Assembly: GCF_000621745.1 (NCBI RefSeq)
Contig: NZ_JHXK01000008.1
Location: 248,001 to 312,000 of the forward strand
Reading direction: 5' to 3'
Source of the DNA: Clostridium beijerinckii HUN142
Lineage (GTDB): Bacteria; Bacillota; Clostridia; Clostridiales; Clostridiaceae
DNA: 64,000 bases
The notes beneath the pieces were generated by a model. The model was not told the origin of the DNA. It worked only from the letters and a program-made list of their open reading frames with translations, and ran no database searches. The position numbers and the translations under genes are program-made. Below are positions 20,083 through 29,383 of this stretch, one piece after another; position 1 is the first letter of the stretch, and every line of letters begins with the position of its first letter.

Positions 20083-20712
20083 CTAATTAGCAACTTTAAC
20101 CATAGTATGTCTTATTATCTTATCATCTTTCTTATATCCCTTTTGAAAAACTTCTGCTACTACATTCTTGCCTAATTCTTCATCTTCTACATGCATTACT
20201 GCATTATGAAGATTAGGATCAAATTCTCCTGAAGCATCTATTTCTTCAACACCAAGTTTTGTAAATGAATCTTTGCAGCCTTTTATTGTCATTTCAATTC
20301 CTTTTTTTAGATCTTCAATACTTCCATCAGCCGCAATAGCTCTTTCTAAATTATCAAGAATAGGAACAATCTCTTTTAACACATCAACATATGCATCGCT
20401 ATATATTCCTTCTTTTTCTTTAACTGTTCTTTTTCTGTAATTGTCATACTCAGCTGTTAATCTTAAAAGTCTATCTTTTGTCGCATCTAATTCTTCTCTC
20501 AATTTCTTATTTTCCTCTTCTTGATTTTTTATTAAATCTTCTTGGTCTTCTTCCGCAGCTTCTATATTTTCTGAAGCCTCTTCACTGACTTCATTTGTTT
20601 CTACTGCTTCATTGCTTTCTTGTTCTTGAGTCTCATTATCCTTTACTACTTCTTCACCTGTAATTTCTTCTTTGTCTAGTTCCTCATTTTTAACATCTCT
20701 ATTTTCTTCCAT
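20083..20712 (-). CDS. grpE: Nucleotide exchange factor GrpE
   Basis: 209 residues from the ATG at 20712. A long acidic Glu-rich N-terminus (~1-60) precedes the coiled coil (ENKKLREELDATKDRLLRLTAEYDNYRKRT) and the beta-wing domain (GEFDPNLHNAVMHVEDEELG). It releases ADP from DnaK. An in-frame GTG 15 bases upstream overlaps the GAGGTG site, so the exact start is uncertain. It lies between hrcA and dnaK, under CIRCE control. Confidence 0.97.
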   Translation of the reverse strand: MEENRDVKNEELDKEEITGEEVVKDNETQEQESNEAVETNEVSEEASENIEAAEEDQEDLIKNQEEENKKLREELDATKDRLLRLTAEYDNYRKRTVKEKEGIYSDAYVDVLKEIVPILDNLERAIAADGSIEDLKKGIEMTIKGCKDSFTKLGVEEIDASGEFDPNLHNAVMHVEDEELGKNVVAEVFQKGYKKDDKIIRHTMVKVAN

Positions 20713-20749
20713 GTATCTAACACACACCTCTTCTCTTCAAATCTAACAT

Positions 20750-21778
20750 CTATTTTGGATTGCTCAATATATTATTAAGCTCTTTTATAACTTCTGACAT
20801 AATCGTTATTACCTTTGAGTAATTAATTCTTCTAGGTCCAATTAATCCAATTTTCCCAATAGGCCTATCATTAAAGGAATATTCAGCAGATATTATACTA
20901 CAATCTCTGGCTTGTGGTTTGTAGTTTTCATCCCCTATGCTGACTGTTATATTGTCTTGAGGATTAAACAACTCCATCAAAGCTTCCTTATCATTTAGAA
21001 GCGATAACATTTCTTTAGCCTTATCAATATCGTTATATTCTGGATAATTAAATATGTTGGTCGTACCTTCCATGAATACTTCTGTAGAATCTGCCGAGTT
21101 TAGCGTCTCATATAAAATAGGTAATATAGCATTGAATATTTCTTCATATGCCCCTAAATCCTTTTTTAAGTTATTAATTACTTCTAAATTAATTTCTTGT
21201 ATAGAAAGATTTACCAACCTATTATTTATAACTTCATTTATTCGAGTTAAAGTTTCCACTTCAGGAACTCCATTATTTAGCTTCATTATGTGATTTTTTA
21301 TAACTCCAGTATCTGTTAAAAAAACTGATACTAAATTATGGTCATCAACTTTAATTAACTGAATTGACTTTATAAAACTCCTTTTAACTGATGGTGTCTC
21401 AATTACACAAGTTAATTTAGTAAGCTCTGACAATAAGGCGCTGGTTTGCTTAACTATCTTATCTACTTCAAGCATTGCCGAATCGATTATATATTGCTTT
21501 ATTCTTAGATCCTCTTCAACTGTTAGCATCTGATTATCCATAAGCTGATCAACATATAATCTATATCCCTTACTAGAAGGAATTCTTCCTGCAGAAGCAT
21601 GAGGTTGTTCTAAGTATCCCATATCTTCAAGGTCAGCCATCTCATTCCTTATTGTTGCGGATCCAATACCTAAATTATAATTTTTAGCAATAGTTCTTGA
21701 CCCTACAGGATCTCCTGTTCGAATATAGTCATTGATAATAGCTTGAAGTATTCTTATTTTTCTGTCTTCAATACTCAT
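20750..21778 (-). CDS. hrcA: Heat-inducible transcription repressor HrcA
   Basis: 342 residues from the ATG at 21778 ([17 protein letters not shown]), placed 5 bases after AGAGGTGAGG. The N-terminal winged helix has the HrcA signature [20 protein letters not shown], followed by a GAF-like domain. HrcA binds CIRCE and represses the class I heat-shock genes; GroEL aids its folding. A GTG further upstream at 21802 lies inside the operator and is not a likely start. Confidence 0.98.
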   Translation of the reverse strand: MSIEDRKIRILQAIINDYIRTGDPVGSRTIAKNYNLGIGSATIRNEMADLEDMGYLEQPHASAGRIPSSKGYRLYVDQLMDNQMLTVEEDLRIKQYIIDSAMLEVDKIVKQTSALLSELTKLTCVIETPSVKRSFIKSIQLIKVDDHNLVSVFLTDTGVIKNHIMKLNNGVPEVETLTRINEVINNRLVNLSIQEINLEVINNLKKDLGAYEEIFNAILPILYETLNSADSTEVFMEGTTNIFNYPEYNDIDKAKEMLSLLNDKEALMELFNPQDNITVSIGDENYKPQARDCSIISAEYSFNDRPIGKIGLIGPRRINYSKVITIMSEVIKELNNILSNPK

Positions 21779-21795
21779 AACCTCACCTCTTTTTG

Positions 21796-21822
21796 TTAGC
21801 ACTCATTAACCTCGAGTGCTAA
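21796..21822 (-). promoter_or_regulatory. CIRCE operator of the hrcA operon
   Basis: Perfect match to the consensus inverted repeat TTAGCACTC-N9-GAGTGCTAA. It lies between the -10 box and the hrcA start, so bound HrcA would block transcription and the repeat would sit in the 5' leader. Confidence 0.98.
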
Positions 21823-21835
21823 TGACTATGTTTTT

Positions 21836-21864
21836 AATATATTATTTATGATGTTTTTTGTCAA
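21836..21864 (-). promoter_or_regulatory. Sigma-A promoter of hrcA-grpE-dnaK-dnaJ
   Basis: On the minus strand TTGACA (21859-21864) and TATATT (21836-21841) with exactly 17 bases between. It is 14 bases upstream of CIRCE. Confidence 0.92.
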
Positions 21865-22016
21865 TTCTATTTATATTTATTATAGCTATCTAACGTTAAT
21901 AATAAAGCGATTTTATTAACTTAACTCTTTATATCTGCTATTTACTCGATTTTTCTACACAATGTAATTTTATAATTATACTAAATCTATCTTTAAACTT
22001 TTCATCTGTGAATTAA

Positions 22017-23144
22017 CTAAGATAAAATAAAGTCACTCATTACATAGTTAGATATTTCTATGCCATGCGAAGTTAGATATAGATTTCCCGAATTATTAAT
22101 TAATAATTCTTTTTTAATATTTTTTTCAATAATATCTCCATACACTTCATATATATCTTTATTAAATCGCTCTTTAAATTCCTCTACTTTTATTCCCTCA
22201 ATCATCCTAAGCCCCATAAAAATAAATTCTTCCATGTCATCCTTAATATTATTTATGTGCACTTCTTCAATTACACTTTCTTCATTATTTATTCTTTTAA
22301 TATATTCTTCAATACTATCTATATTTTTAATTCTTTTCTTATTTATAAACGAACTAGCTGATGCGCCTAATCCTAGATATTCATTGCATTTCCAATAAAC
22401 TTTATTATGAAAGCACTCCTTGTTCTTCTTTGAATAATTAGATATTTCATACTGATGATATCCATATTCATTCAATATGTCTTTAGTTTTCAAATACATA
22501 ATTCGTTCTTTATCTTCTTCGGGTAAATTCAATTTATCTTCTTCATATAAATTATAGAACCAAGTTCCTTCTTCTATAATTAAACTGTATGCAGAAATAT
22601 GATCTAGTCCAAGTTCTGCTACTTTCCGTAAAGAGCATTCCCAATCTTCAGGCGTTTGATTAGGCAATCCAAACATCAAGTCTGCATTTATATTATCGAA
22701 TCCTAGCTTTCTAGCCAGGAAATAATTCTCTACAAATTCTTCATAATTATGTATTCTTCCAATATCCTTTAATAAAGAATTTTTTGTTGATTGCAATCCC
22801 ATACTAATTCTATTAACATTGTGCTTTTTCATAATATTTAAATTTTTTTCATTTAATGTACCTGGATTACACTCTACCGTAAATTCCAAACCATCCCTCA
22901 AATTCAATTTATTTAAAGTATACAATAGCTTTTGTAGACTTAACTCATTCAAATAAGATGGTGTTCCTCCTCCAATAAATATACTACTTATTCTGTATTC
23001 TTTTCCTTTTTGCAATATTTCATTACTTAATGCCTCTATATATCCATCCATTAATCTTTCTTTTCCTGAATATGATGGAAAATCGCAATAAAGACATTTC
23101 TGTTTACAAAAAGGAATATGTATATATAAAGATATATCCTTCAT
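22017..23144 (-). CDS. hemW: Radical-SAM heme chaperone HemW
   Basis: 375 residues from the ATG at 23144, eight bases after GGAGG. The motif HIPFCKQKCLYCDF carries CxxxCxxC followed by the Cys-Asp-Phe sequence usual for HemW rather than true HemN, and IFIGGGTPSYL is the family glycine motif. HemW transfers heme to respiratory proteins and is not a coproporphyrinogen oxidase. It sits next to hrcA and near lepA, the conserved order lepA-hemW-hrcA. An earlier TTG at 23159 overlaps the ribosome site. Confidence 0.93.
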   Translation of the reverse strand: MKDISLYIHIPFCKQKCLYCDFPSYSGKERLMDGYIEALSNEILQKGKEYRISSIFIGGGTPSYLNELSLQKLLYTLNKLNLRDGLEFTVECNPGTLNEKNLNIMKKHNVNRISMGLQSTKNSLLKDIGRIHNYEEFVENYFLARKLGFDNINADLMFGLPNQTPEDWECSLRKVAELGLDHISAYSLIIEEGTWFYNLYEEDKLNLPEEDKERIMYLKTKDILNEYGYHQYEISNYSKKNKECFHNKVYWKCNEYLGLGASASSFINKKRIKNIDSIEEYIKRINNEESVIEEVHINNIKDDMEEFIFMGLRMIEGIKVEEFKERFNKDIYEVYGDIIEKNIKKELLINNSGNLYLTSHGIEISNYVMSDFILS

Positions 23145-23196
23145 CAATTTTTCCTCCAAATATTTTTAAATATTTTGCTGATTAAAATCAAGCAAA

Positions 23197-23310
23197 AATA
23201 AAGAATGAATAATTAAATGAGCTTTTACTTTTCATTTAAACCGATTAGTGGCGTACACCTTTAATTTAAATTTCAATAAATATTCTCACTTTTATCATTC
23301 ATTCTTTATT
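23197..23310. repeat. 114-base element with 14-base terminal inverted repeats between the TerB-like gene and hemW
   Basis: AATAAAGAATGAAT (23197-23210) is perfectly repeated in inverse at 23297-23310. Inside is a second pair TTAAATGA/TCATTTAA (23213-23220/23232-23239). On the minus strand the outer stem is followed by TTTTTGC, so it may end the TerB-like transcript; the size and symmetry also fit a small inserted repeat. Other copies are not seen in this window. Confidence 0.5.
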
Positions 23311-23359
23311 ATTTATTTTCAGGTAATATACATCATGCTTTTTTCATATAAAAGTTTAT

Positions 23360-23800
23360 CTATGCTAATAACTTTTCTGCTTGCTCTTTTAATAAAGCAA
23401 TTTTACTTTCTGCATCTACAACCGAAAAACCATATACATCTACAAAATTGTAGAAATAATTAGCAAATGATATTCGCTTGCTACGTGTTATCTCTAAGCT
23501 TTCACCTAGTTTTTCTAAAAGTTCAACTTCTTCTTCATTATATTCTCCATCAATAAGAGCAAGGCCTATTAATTCAAAATAAATAATGTTTTTTGATCTA
23601 TTAGATGAACTTTTTAGAGTTTCACATACAGAACTTAAATCTGATTCTGATATTTCACTTTCATGTATATTTAGCTCTTTTAAATAGTCATTGTAAAGTT
23701 CTTTTTCTTCTCTCGCAAAAGCATTATCTGAATTTGCAAGGATTTTAACTAATTGCATAAATGCAATTCCTTCATTTTTCTTTAACTCATTTAAAAACAT
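23360..23800 (-). CDS. TerB-like helical protein
   Basis: 146 residues, all helical and acidic, with no signal peptide or membrane segment. Two repeats of the TerB-type pattern are suggested: FMQLVKILANSDNAFAREEKELYNDYL and IGLALIDGEYNEEEVELLEKL, each with an acidic D/E loop that could bind metal. TerB domains occur in tellurite and stress-response proteins, but no other ter gene is nearby. Function unknown. ATG follows GGGAGGGG; a 16-pair palindrome lies 30 bases upstream. Confidence 0.7.
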   Translation of the reverse strand: MFLNELKKNEGIAFMQLVKILANSDNAFAREEKELYNDYLKELNIHESEISESDLSSVCETLKSSSNRSKNIIYFELIGLALIDGEYNEEEVELLEKLGESLEITRSKRISFANYFYNFVDVYGFSVVDAESKIALLKEQAEKLLA

Positions 23801-23829
23801 TCAAACCCCTCCCAAACCGGTATTAAAAT

Positions 23830-23869
23830 AATTATTTGTATAATACTAATTAATATTATACAAATAATT
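23830..23869 (-). terminator. Perfect 16-pair inverted repeat between lepA and the TerB-like gene
   Basis: Arms 23830-23845 and 23854-23869 with an 8-base loop. On the minus strand it is followed by ATTTTAATA, so it could be the lepA terminator; its closeness to the TerB-like gene start also allows an operator role. Confidence 0.55.
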
Positions 23870-23981
23870 CCTCAAAAATAATATATTTTTATTTTATACA
23901 TTCGCTAGTTTTTCAGAATTACTTTTTAAATAAGTATAATTTATTTGTATAAAGCATTCTATTTTATATTACTTATACTAA

Positions 23982-25805
23982 CTAATCTACCTTTAATACC
24001 GCCATGAATGCTTCTTGTGGAACTTCAACAGAACCAACCTGTCTCATTCTCTTCTTTCCTTCTTTTTGCTTTTCAAGTAGTTTCTTCTTTCTTGAGATAT
24101 CTCCACCATAACATTTAGCTAATACATCTTTTCTCATAGCTTTTACAGTTTCCCTAGCTATAATCTTTGATCCTACAGCTGCTTGAATCGGAATTTCAAA
24201 TAATTGTCGTGGAATTATTTCTTTTAGCTTTTCAGCTATTCCTCTTCCTTTATGATATGCTCTTTCCTCTGGAACTATCATAGATAATGCATCTACTACA
24301 TCTCCATTTAATAATATATCTAACTTAACCAATTTAGTTCTTATATAGCCTTTAAATTCATAATCTAGTGAAGCATATCCTCTAGTTCTTGATTTTAATG
24401 TGTCAAAGAAATCATATATGATTTCATTTAACGGTATATCATAATTTACAACAGCTCTGGTTTCTTCTATGTATTGCATATCTATGTATATACCTCTTCT
24501 ATCTTGACACAACTCCATAACTGCTCCAACATAGTCTTTTGGGGTTATTATCGATGCCTTAACTACTGGCTCCTCCATATAATCTACTTCTGTCAAAGGT
24601 GGTAAATTAGTCGGATTTGTTATTTCTAATATTTCCCCATCAGTTTTAATTACCTTATATATAACAGATGGTGCAGTGGTAATTATATCTAAATTAAATT
24701 CCCTTTCAACTCTTTCTTGAATTATTTCCATATGTAATAATCCTAAGAATCCACATCTAAATCCAAAACCTAAAGCAATAGAGGTTTCTGGTTCAAAGCT
24801 TAATGCTGCATCATTTATTTGTAGCTTTTCTAGGGCTTCTCTTAATTCATCATACTTTGCCCCATCAACTGGATATATTCCTGAGTAAACCATCGGTATA
24901 GCAGGTTTATAACCTGGCAGTGCTGTCTCAGTTGGCCTATTAGCTTCAGTTATAGTATCTCCAACTCTTGCATCTCTAACATTTTTTATTGATGCTGTCA
25001 CATATCCAACATCACCAGCACTTAACTCACTGATTGGAAGCACTCCTGGAGTAAACACTCCGACTTCAGTAACGTCATAAACTTTATTAGTAGCCATCAA
25101 TTTAATTTTAGTTCCAATTTTTACTCTTCCGTCTACTACTCTAACTATACATACAACGCCCTTATAACTATCGTAGTAGGAATCAAAAATTAATGCTTTT
25201 AAAGAAGCTTCTTCATCGCCATCAGGTGAAGGTATAGTTTTAACAACACACTCTAGTACATCACCTATATTAAGCCCTGTTTTAGCAGATATAGTAGGAG
25301 CTTCTTCTGCTGGAATTCCTATTACATCTTCAATTTCCTTCTTAACTTCATCTGGTCTTGCAGATGGCAAATCAACTTTATTTATTACTGGTGCAATTTC
25401 TAAATCATTATCTAAAGCTAAATAGCAATTAGCTAAAGTTTGGGCTTGAATCCCTTGAGTTGCATCAACAACTAATATTGCTCCTTCGCAAGCCGCTAAA
25501 CTTCTTGAAACCTCATAGTTAAAATCTACATGCCCTGGAGTGTCAATTAAATTAAGAATGTATTCCTCACCATCATCTCTTCTATATACAAGTCTCGCTG
25601 CTTGAGACTTTATTGTAATTCCTCTTTCTTTTTCTATCTCCATATTATCTAGAACTTGTTCTTCCATTTCCCTTTTAGTTAAGGTTCCTGTAGTTTCAAG
25701 TAATCTATCCGCAAGGGTTGATTTACCATGATCAATATGTGCTACAATTGAAAAATTTCTGATATGTTTTTGTCTTTCACTTTTCATACGCATAACTGTT
25801 ATCAT
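23982..25805 (-). CDS. lepA: Elongation factor 4 (LepA)
   Basis: 607 residues. GTPase motifs: AHIDHGKST at ~22-30, DTPGHVDF at ~89, NKVDLP at ~143. The EF-4-specific C-terminal domain ends with the basic segment [22 protein letters not shown] shortened here as [18 protein letters not shown]-4 back-translocates or remodels stalled ribosomes. Translation begins at ATG 25805 ([17 protein letters not shown]) after GGGTGAAAGGA; the shorter starts at the second or third Met are possible. Confidence 0.97.
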   Translation of the reverse strand: MITVMRMKSERQKHIRNFSIVAHIDHGKSTLADRLLETTGTLTKREMEEQVLDNMEIEKERGITIKSQAARLVYRRDDGEEYILNLIDTPGHVDFNYEVSRSLAACEGAILVVDATQGIQAQTLANCYLALDNDLEIAPVINKVDLPSARPDEVKKEIEDVIGIPAEEAPTISAKTGLNIGDVLECVVKTIPSPDGDEEASLKALIFDSYYDSYKGVVCIVRVVDGRVKIGTKIKLMATNKVYDVTEVGVFTPGVLPISELSAGDVGYVTASIKNVRDARVGDTITEANRPTETALPGYKPAIPMVYSGIYPVDGAKYDELREALEKLQINDAALSFEPETSIALGFGFRCGFLGLLHMEIIQERVEREFNLDIITTAPSVIYKVIKTDGEILEITNPTNLPPLTEVDYMEEPVVKASIITPKDYVGAVMELCQDRRGIYIDMQYIEETRAVVNYDIPLNEIIYDFFDTLKSRTRGYASLDYEFKGYIRTKLVKLDILLNGDVVDALSMIVPEERAYHKGRGIAEKLKEIIPRQLFEIPIQAAVGSKIIARETVKAMRKDVLAKCYGGDISRKKKLLEKQKEGKKRMRQVGSVEVPQEAFMAVLKVD

Positions 25806-25958
25806 TAACGAAAAACAGTCCTTTCACCCCCGTTATAATTAAATCAGCTAAATTATAACATATATCCATAAAGAAAGGCTATCAAAACTTTCCCTCAATG
25901 TTCTATGTCTAATATGCCTTATATATATTTTAAAATTAACTAAATAATTTAACTAATA

Positions 25959-26288
25959 TTATGGTTTTATTCTTTCAATTGTCTCTTCTATTTTTTTTAT
26001 AAAAGAAGATTGATTATTTATTCTAAAGTCATTATTTCCTATCTTAACCAAAACATCTTTTTCAGACTCCTTATAAATTTTAAGAAATGAATTGTCTTTA
26101 ATAAAGTTTGAGAAATCTTCTCCAAATTCATTACTTACAAGTTTATAATTTTCGTTGGTATTTCCAAGAGGAGATAATGCTTTAGTATTAATCATATCTA
26201 TTTTGATTATTCCAAGAAAAATAATAAATAATATAAAAATCATTGGTGATATTCTTCTTAAAATGTTACTTTTAATAATTTTCTTCAA
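25959..26288 (-). CDS. Small membrane-anchored protein between spoIIP and lepA, unknown function
   Basis: 109 residues from a TTG at 26288 with AAAGGGTG eight bases in front. A longer reading from a TTG at 26348 lacks a good site. There is one N-terminal transmembrane helix (~15-33, PMIFILFIIFLGIIKID) and an outer, mostly hydrophilic domain of ~70 residues. No known domain was recognised. It lies downstream of spoIIP in the same direction, so a sporulation link is possible but only by position. Confidence 0.6.
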   Translation of the reverse strand: MKKIIKSNILRRISPMIFILFIIFLGIIKIDMINTKALSPLGNTNENYKLVSNEFGEDFSNFIKDNSFLKIYKESEKDVLVKIGNNDFRINNQSSFIKKIEETIERIKP

Positions 26289-26429
26289 CGCCGAAACACC
26301 CTTTTTAAAGTTTTTTTGATTTTTATTTAGATTCTTTCCATATAGCAAAACTATTATTCATTACCTATTTTCTCAGCCAACCGAGCTACTGACTACTCAT
26401 CTCAATATTATGTATTAATAAATTAAAAT

Positions 26430-26483
26430 AAAGAAAAGACTAAAGATCTAAATTCTAGCTTTAAGTCTCTAATCTTTCCTTTA
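26430..26483 (-). terminator. Likely terminator between spoIIP and the small membrane protein gene
   Basis: Imperfect long stem on the minus strand: AAAGGAAAGATTAGAGA against TCTTTAGTCTTTTCTTT, followed by ATTTTAATTT. The 278-base spacer holds nothing else that I can identify. Confidence 0.55.
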
Positions 26484-26626
26484 ATTTTTATCATCAAGAT
26501 TATGTTTAAATCTCAACTCGAAATATCTATTTAAATACTTAGTGCTTAAAAATCACACTCACGTGTTATCTAATTTTTCATATGCACTTAATATAACTCC
26601 AAAACTTCTTTCATATAACTTTATAC

Positions 26627-27700
26627 TTATTTCTTATTCAAAACCTCTGCAATTACTCTAGCCATACATTCTGCCGTAACCTTTGACTCATCTGGTGTAT
26701 TAGTATGAGATCCTATTTCAAAAAGGAGACATCCATCACTTTTACTTTGATTAAATGCATTTTTCCCTCTATGATATGTCAATATTTTTATAGGCAATCC
26801 TGGGAATAATTCAGATGTCTTGTTAAATACTTTCTCTGTAAGTTCTTTATTCTTAGGATATCTCGTACTATTTTCAGCATTTACAAACATTACCTTAGAT
26901 GCGCTCATTCCATCAACTTCAGTTGTTGTTGCAGCTTTATCTTCTACTGAATCTCTATGCAGATCTATAATCATTTTGAAATCTCCATATTGTTTTAAAT
27001 ATTTATCAAGTACTTCTCCTGACCTTGTATAGCTATCATTGTAAGAAATACAATTATTGGTTTTATCATGTATAACTGAGATTCCATAATTCTCTTCTAA
27101 TTCATTAGCAAGAACATCTCCTACCCCTACTACATTAGTATCTTCATTTAAACTATCGGGTTCTGATGCATTATAATTTTCTGTAGTGTGACTGTGGTAT
27201 ATTAATACTTCTGGTTTAGATTTATCTAAGGCCTTCTTTAAACTAGGATCATAAATTGGGGTATTCTTACTATCAGTGTTTACTTGTACTTTAGAGATAC
27301 TGTCTTCACTTATTTGAAACGGATTAAATATAAAATTTGTTTTAGTATTATCAGAACTTTCTCCATCACCAAAAAAACTAAGTTCATTTTGAATTATTCC
27401 TTTATAACTAAGATTATTTAATCCTAACACTTGAAAGCAAACATTTTTTAATGAAAGTTTATTTTCAGCATAGGTTCCTTCATCATAAACTTGTGATTCT
27501 ATTATCGGCATTCCTAAATTTAGTAATTGAACATAGGCAAATGCTCCTCTTTCTTTGTTACTTTTTAAAACATTACCTAATCTTATGAAAAACACACCTA
27601 TAATTAAAATGAGGATTATTAAGCCTATATTAATGTTAGGTTTTGCTTTTATCCTATTATTAATTTCACCTTTTTTTCCTCTTCTGCTCATATATATCAC
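26627..27700 (-). CDS. spoIIP: Stage II sporulation protein P
   Basis: 357 residues. One transmembrane helix at ~25-45 (NIGLIILILIIGVFFIRLG), then the SpoIIP amidase/endopeptidase domain with zinc ligands in YHSHTTENY, IDLHRDSVED and LFEIGSHTNTPDE. SpoIIP cuts peptidoglycan stems at the septum with SpoIID and SpoIIM and drives engulfment. The start is probably GTG 27700, just after AGGGGGGG; ATG 27691 is the alternative. It is downstream of gpr, as in other spore formers (gpr-spoIIP), but a terminator lies between. Confidence 0.94.
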   Translation of the reverse strand: MIYMSRRGKKGEINNRIKAKPNINIGLIILILIIGVFFIRLGNVLKSNKERGAFAYVQLLNLGMPIIESQVYDEGTYAENKLSLKNVCFQVLGLNNLSYKGIIQNELSFFGDGESSDNTKTNFIFNPFQISEDSISKVQVNTDSKNTPIYDPSLKKALDKSKPEVLIYHSHTTENYNASEPDSLNEDTNVVGVGDVLANELEENYGISVIHDKTNNCISYNDSYTRSGEVLDKYLKQYGDFKMIIDLHRDSVEDKAATTTEVDGMSASKVMFVNAENSTRYPKNKELTEKVFNKTSELFPGLPIKILTYHRGKNAFNQSKSDGCLLFEIGSHTNTPDESKVTAECMARVIAEVLNKK

Positions 27701-27828
27701 GGTAATCCCCCCCTTGCCCTTTTTTTATATTTATATTAACGAATTTACATAATTATTCTAATAAATATTATTTCATCTATTTAAAACTTAGCATAAATTA
27801 AAAGATACATTACTAATCAATCTAGTAT

Positions 27829-27870
27829 GAAAAGGTCTCAAAATAATTCAAATTATTTTGAGACCTTTTC
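27829..27870 (-). terminator. Terminator after gpr
   Basis: Perfect 20-base arms (27829-27848, 27851-27870) with a tiny loop. On the minus strand the second arm ends in TTTTC. The near-perfect symmetry would work in both directions. Confidence 0.8.
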
Positions 27871-27913
27871 CTCTTATTATCATTCTAAAATTTTCAAAAT
27901 ATATTATTCATAA

Positions 27914-28897
27914 TCAACCCATAAACTTATTAATCTCATCCATATCCATATTAGGTTGAACTGCCATGTTTATCCCATTGGCTATTATTCTTGATAAAGA
28001 ATTAACCATTAAATCAATGTCTTTAGGTGTAACTATCATATCCATGCTTGTTTTTGATGACATTACTTCTTTAATGAGTCTTTCTTTCTCATTTTTATCA
28101 ATCGATTTTAGCATTTTATAAAATTCATTTCCACTTGATGAATTATTTATTAAAGAATCTATGACAGAATCTATAGTATCATTGGCAATTGTAGTTGCAT
28201 CTACAACTGTTGGAATACCTACTGCAATAACTTTAACGCCTAAATTCTCTTCATTTATCTGTTTTCTATTATTTCCAACTCCAGCACCTGGTGATATTCC
28301 AGTATCTCCAATTTGGATTGTTGTATTTACTCTTTCAACTTTTCTTGCAGCTAAAGCATCTATACATATCACTAAGTCTGGTTTGATTTTTTCTACAACA
28401 CCTTTAATTATTTCTACAGTTTCAATACCTGTCACTCCTAATACTCCAGGTGCCACTGAGCAAACAGGTCTGACCGACTCATCAATTGCTTCAGGCATAA
28501 CTGTTTGTAGATGTCTAGTTACCATAATCTTCTCTGTTACTTTCGGACCTAAAGCATCTGGTGTCACTTGCCAATTTCCAAGCCCTACAACTAATACTGT
28601 TTTCTCTGTATCAATTTTAATTAATCTTTGCAAAATCTCTGATACTACTTGAGAAACTCTATCCATAGTTTCTCCATCATATGCTGTAAAATCTGGCATT
28701 CCTATAGTTATATAATTTCCCTTTGGCTTTCCAATTTTTTTAGCACCTTCATCGTTTTTTACTTTTACTGTAGTTACCTTAATATCATCATCACTTTCTT
28801 CTATAACTTCTATTCCATCTATATCTACTTCATCCTTGTGACTTTCTTTATAAATTTCTCTTGCTTCAAGTACTAAATCCGTTCTAACATTTATCAT
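27914..28897 (-). CDS. gpr: Germination protease GPR
   Basis: 327 residues. GPR degrades the small acid-soluble spore proteins during germination; it is made as a zymogen in the forespore. The family start is MINVRTDLVLEAREIYKE, and the motif VVGLGNWQVTPDALGPK and the stretch CIDALAARKVERVNTTIQ are conserved. The N-terminal prosequence is present (~15 residues). ATG follows AGAGGTG. It is divergent from rpsT. Confidence 0.96.
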   Translation of the reverse strand: MINVRTDLVLEAREIYKESHKDEVDIDGIEVIEESDDDIKVTTVKVKNDEGAKKIGKPKGNYITIGMPDFTAYDGETMDRVSQVVSEILQRLIKIDTEKTVLVVGLGNWQVTPDALGPKVTEKIMVTRHLQTVMPEAIDESVRPVCSVAPGVLGVTGIETVEIIKGVVEKIKPDLVICIDALAARKVERVNTTIQIGDTGISPGAGVGNNRKQINEENLGVKVIAVGIPTVVDATTIANDTIDSVIDSLINNSSSGNEFYKMLKSIDKNEKERLIKEVMSSKTSMDMIVTPKDIDLMVNSLSRIIANGINMAVQPNMDMDEINKFMG

Positions 28898-28957
28898 ACC
28901 AACACCTCTTTATAAATTTACTCAGTCTTATTTTTCCTTTTTCTTTGAATTTAATAC

Positions 28958-28986
28958 TTGAATTACATAACTTCTGATGCTATAAT
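28958..28986 (+). promoter_or_regulatory. Sigma-A promoter for rpsT
   Basis: TTGAAT (28958-28963), 17 bases, TATAAT (28981-28986). The leader to the start codon is about 75 bases and includes a small GCAG/CTGC hairpin. Confidence 0.8.
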
Positions 28987-29069
28987 AAGGTTTGTTGAAT
29001 ATGAACTCGTACGCAGATTTCCCCAAAAGCTGCAGAGACCCTATAAAAATTTAAGGGGGTGAATTAAGA

Positions 29070-29333
29070 ATGGCAAATATAAAATCAGCAAAAAAGAGAA
29101 TTAAAGTTACTGAAACTAAGACTTTAAGGAACAGAATGATTAAATCTGCTTTAAAGACTACTATAAAGAAATTTGAAGCTGCTATAGAAGCTAAGAATAA
29201 TGAAGAAGCTAAAGCTTTATTTACATCAGTTGTTAAGTCATTAGATATGGCTGCTACTAAGGGAGTTGTTCATACTAATATGGCTGCTAGAAAGAAATCA
29301 AGATTAGCTGCTAAGTTAAACTCTATGGCATAA
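29070..29333 (+). CDS. rpsT: 30S ribosomal protein S20
   Basis: 87 residues, basic and helical. Start [21 protein letters not shown] and the motif [20 protein letters not shown] are diagnostic. S20 is a primary 16S rRNA binder. It is a single-gene unit, the only intact plus-strand protein gene here, with GGGGGTGAATT as ribosome site, its own promoter and its own terminator eight bases after the stop. Confidence 0.98.
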   Translation: MANIKSAKKRIKVTETKTLRNRMIKSALKTTIKKFEAAIEAKNNEEAKALFTSVVKSLDMAATKGVVHTNMAARKKSRLAAKLNSMA

Positions 29334-29340
29334 TCTTAAA

Positions 29341-29367
29341 ACCCATCTAAGTAGATGGGTTATTTTT
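29341..29367 (+). terminator. Intrinsic terminator after rpsT
   Basis: ACCCATCT-AAGT-AGATGGGT followed by TATTTTTATATT. Confidence 0.92.
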
Positions 29368-29383
29368 ATATTATTAATAAATA

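Noticed and set aside
28987..29069. Autoregulatory S20 leader RNA
   Set aside because: Only a four-pair hairpin is seen in the leader; not enough to claim a regulatory structure.
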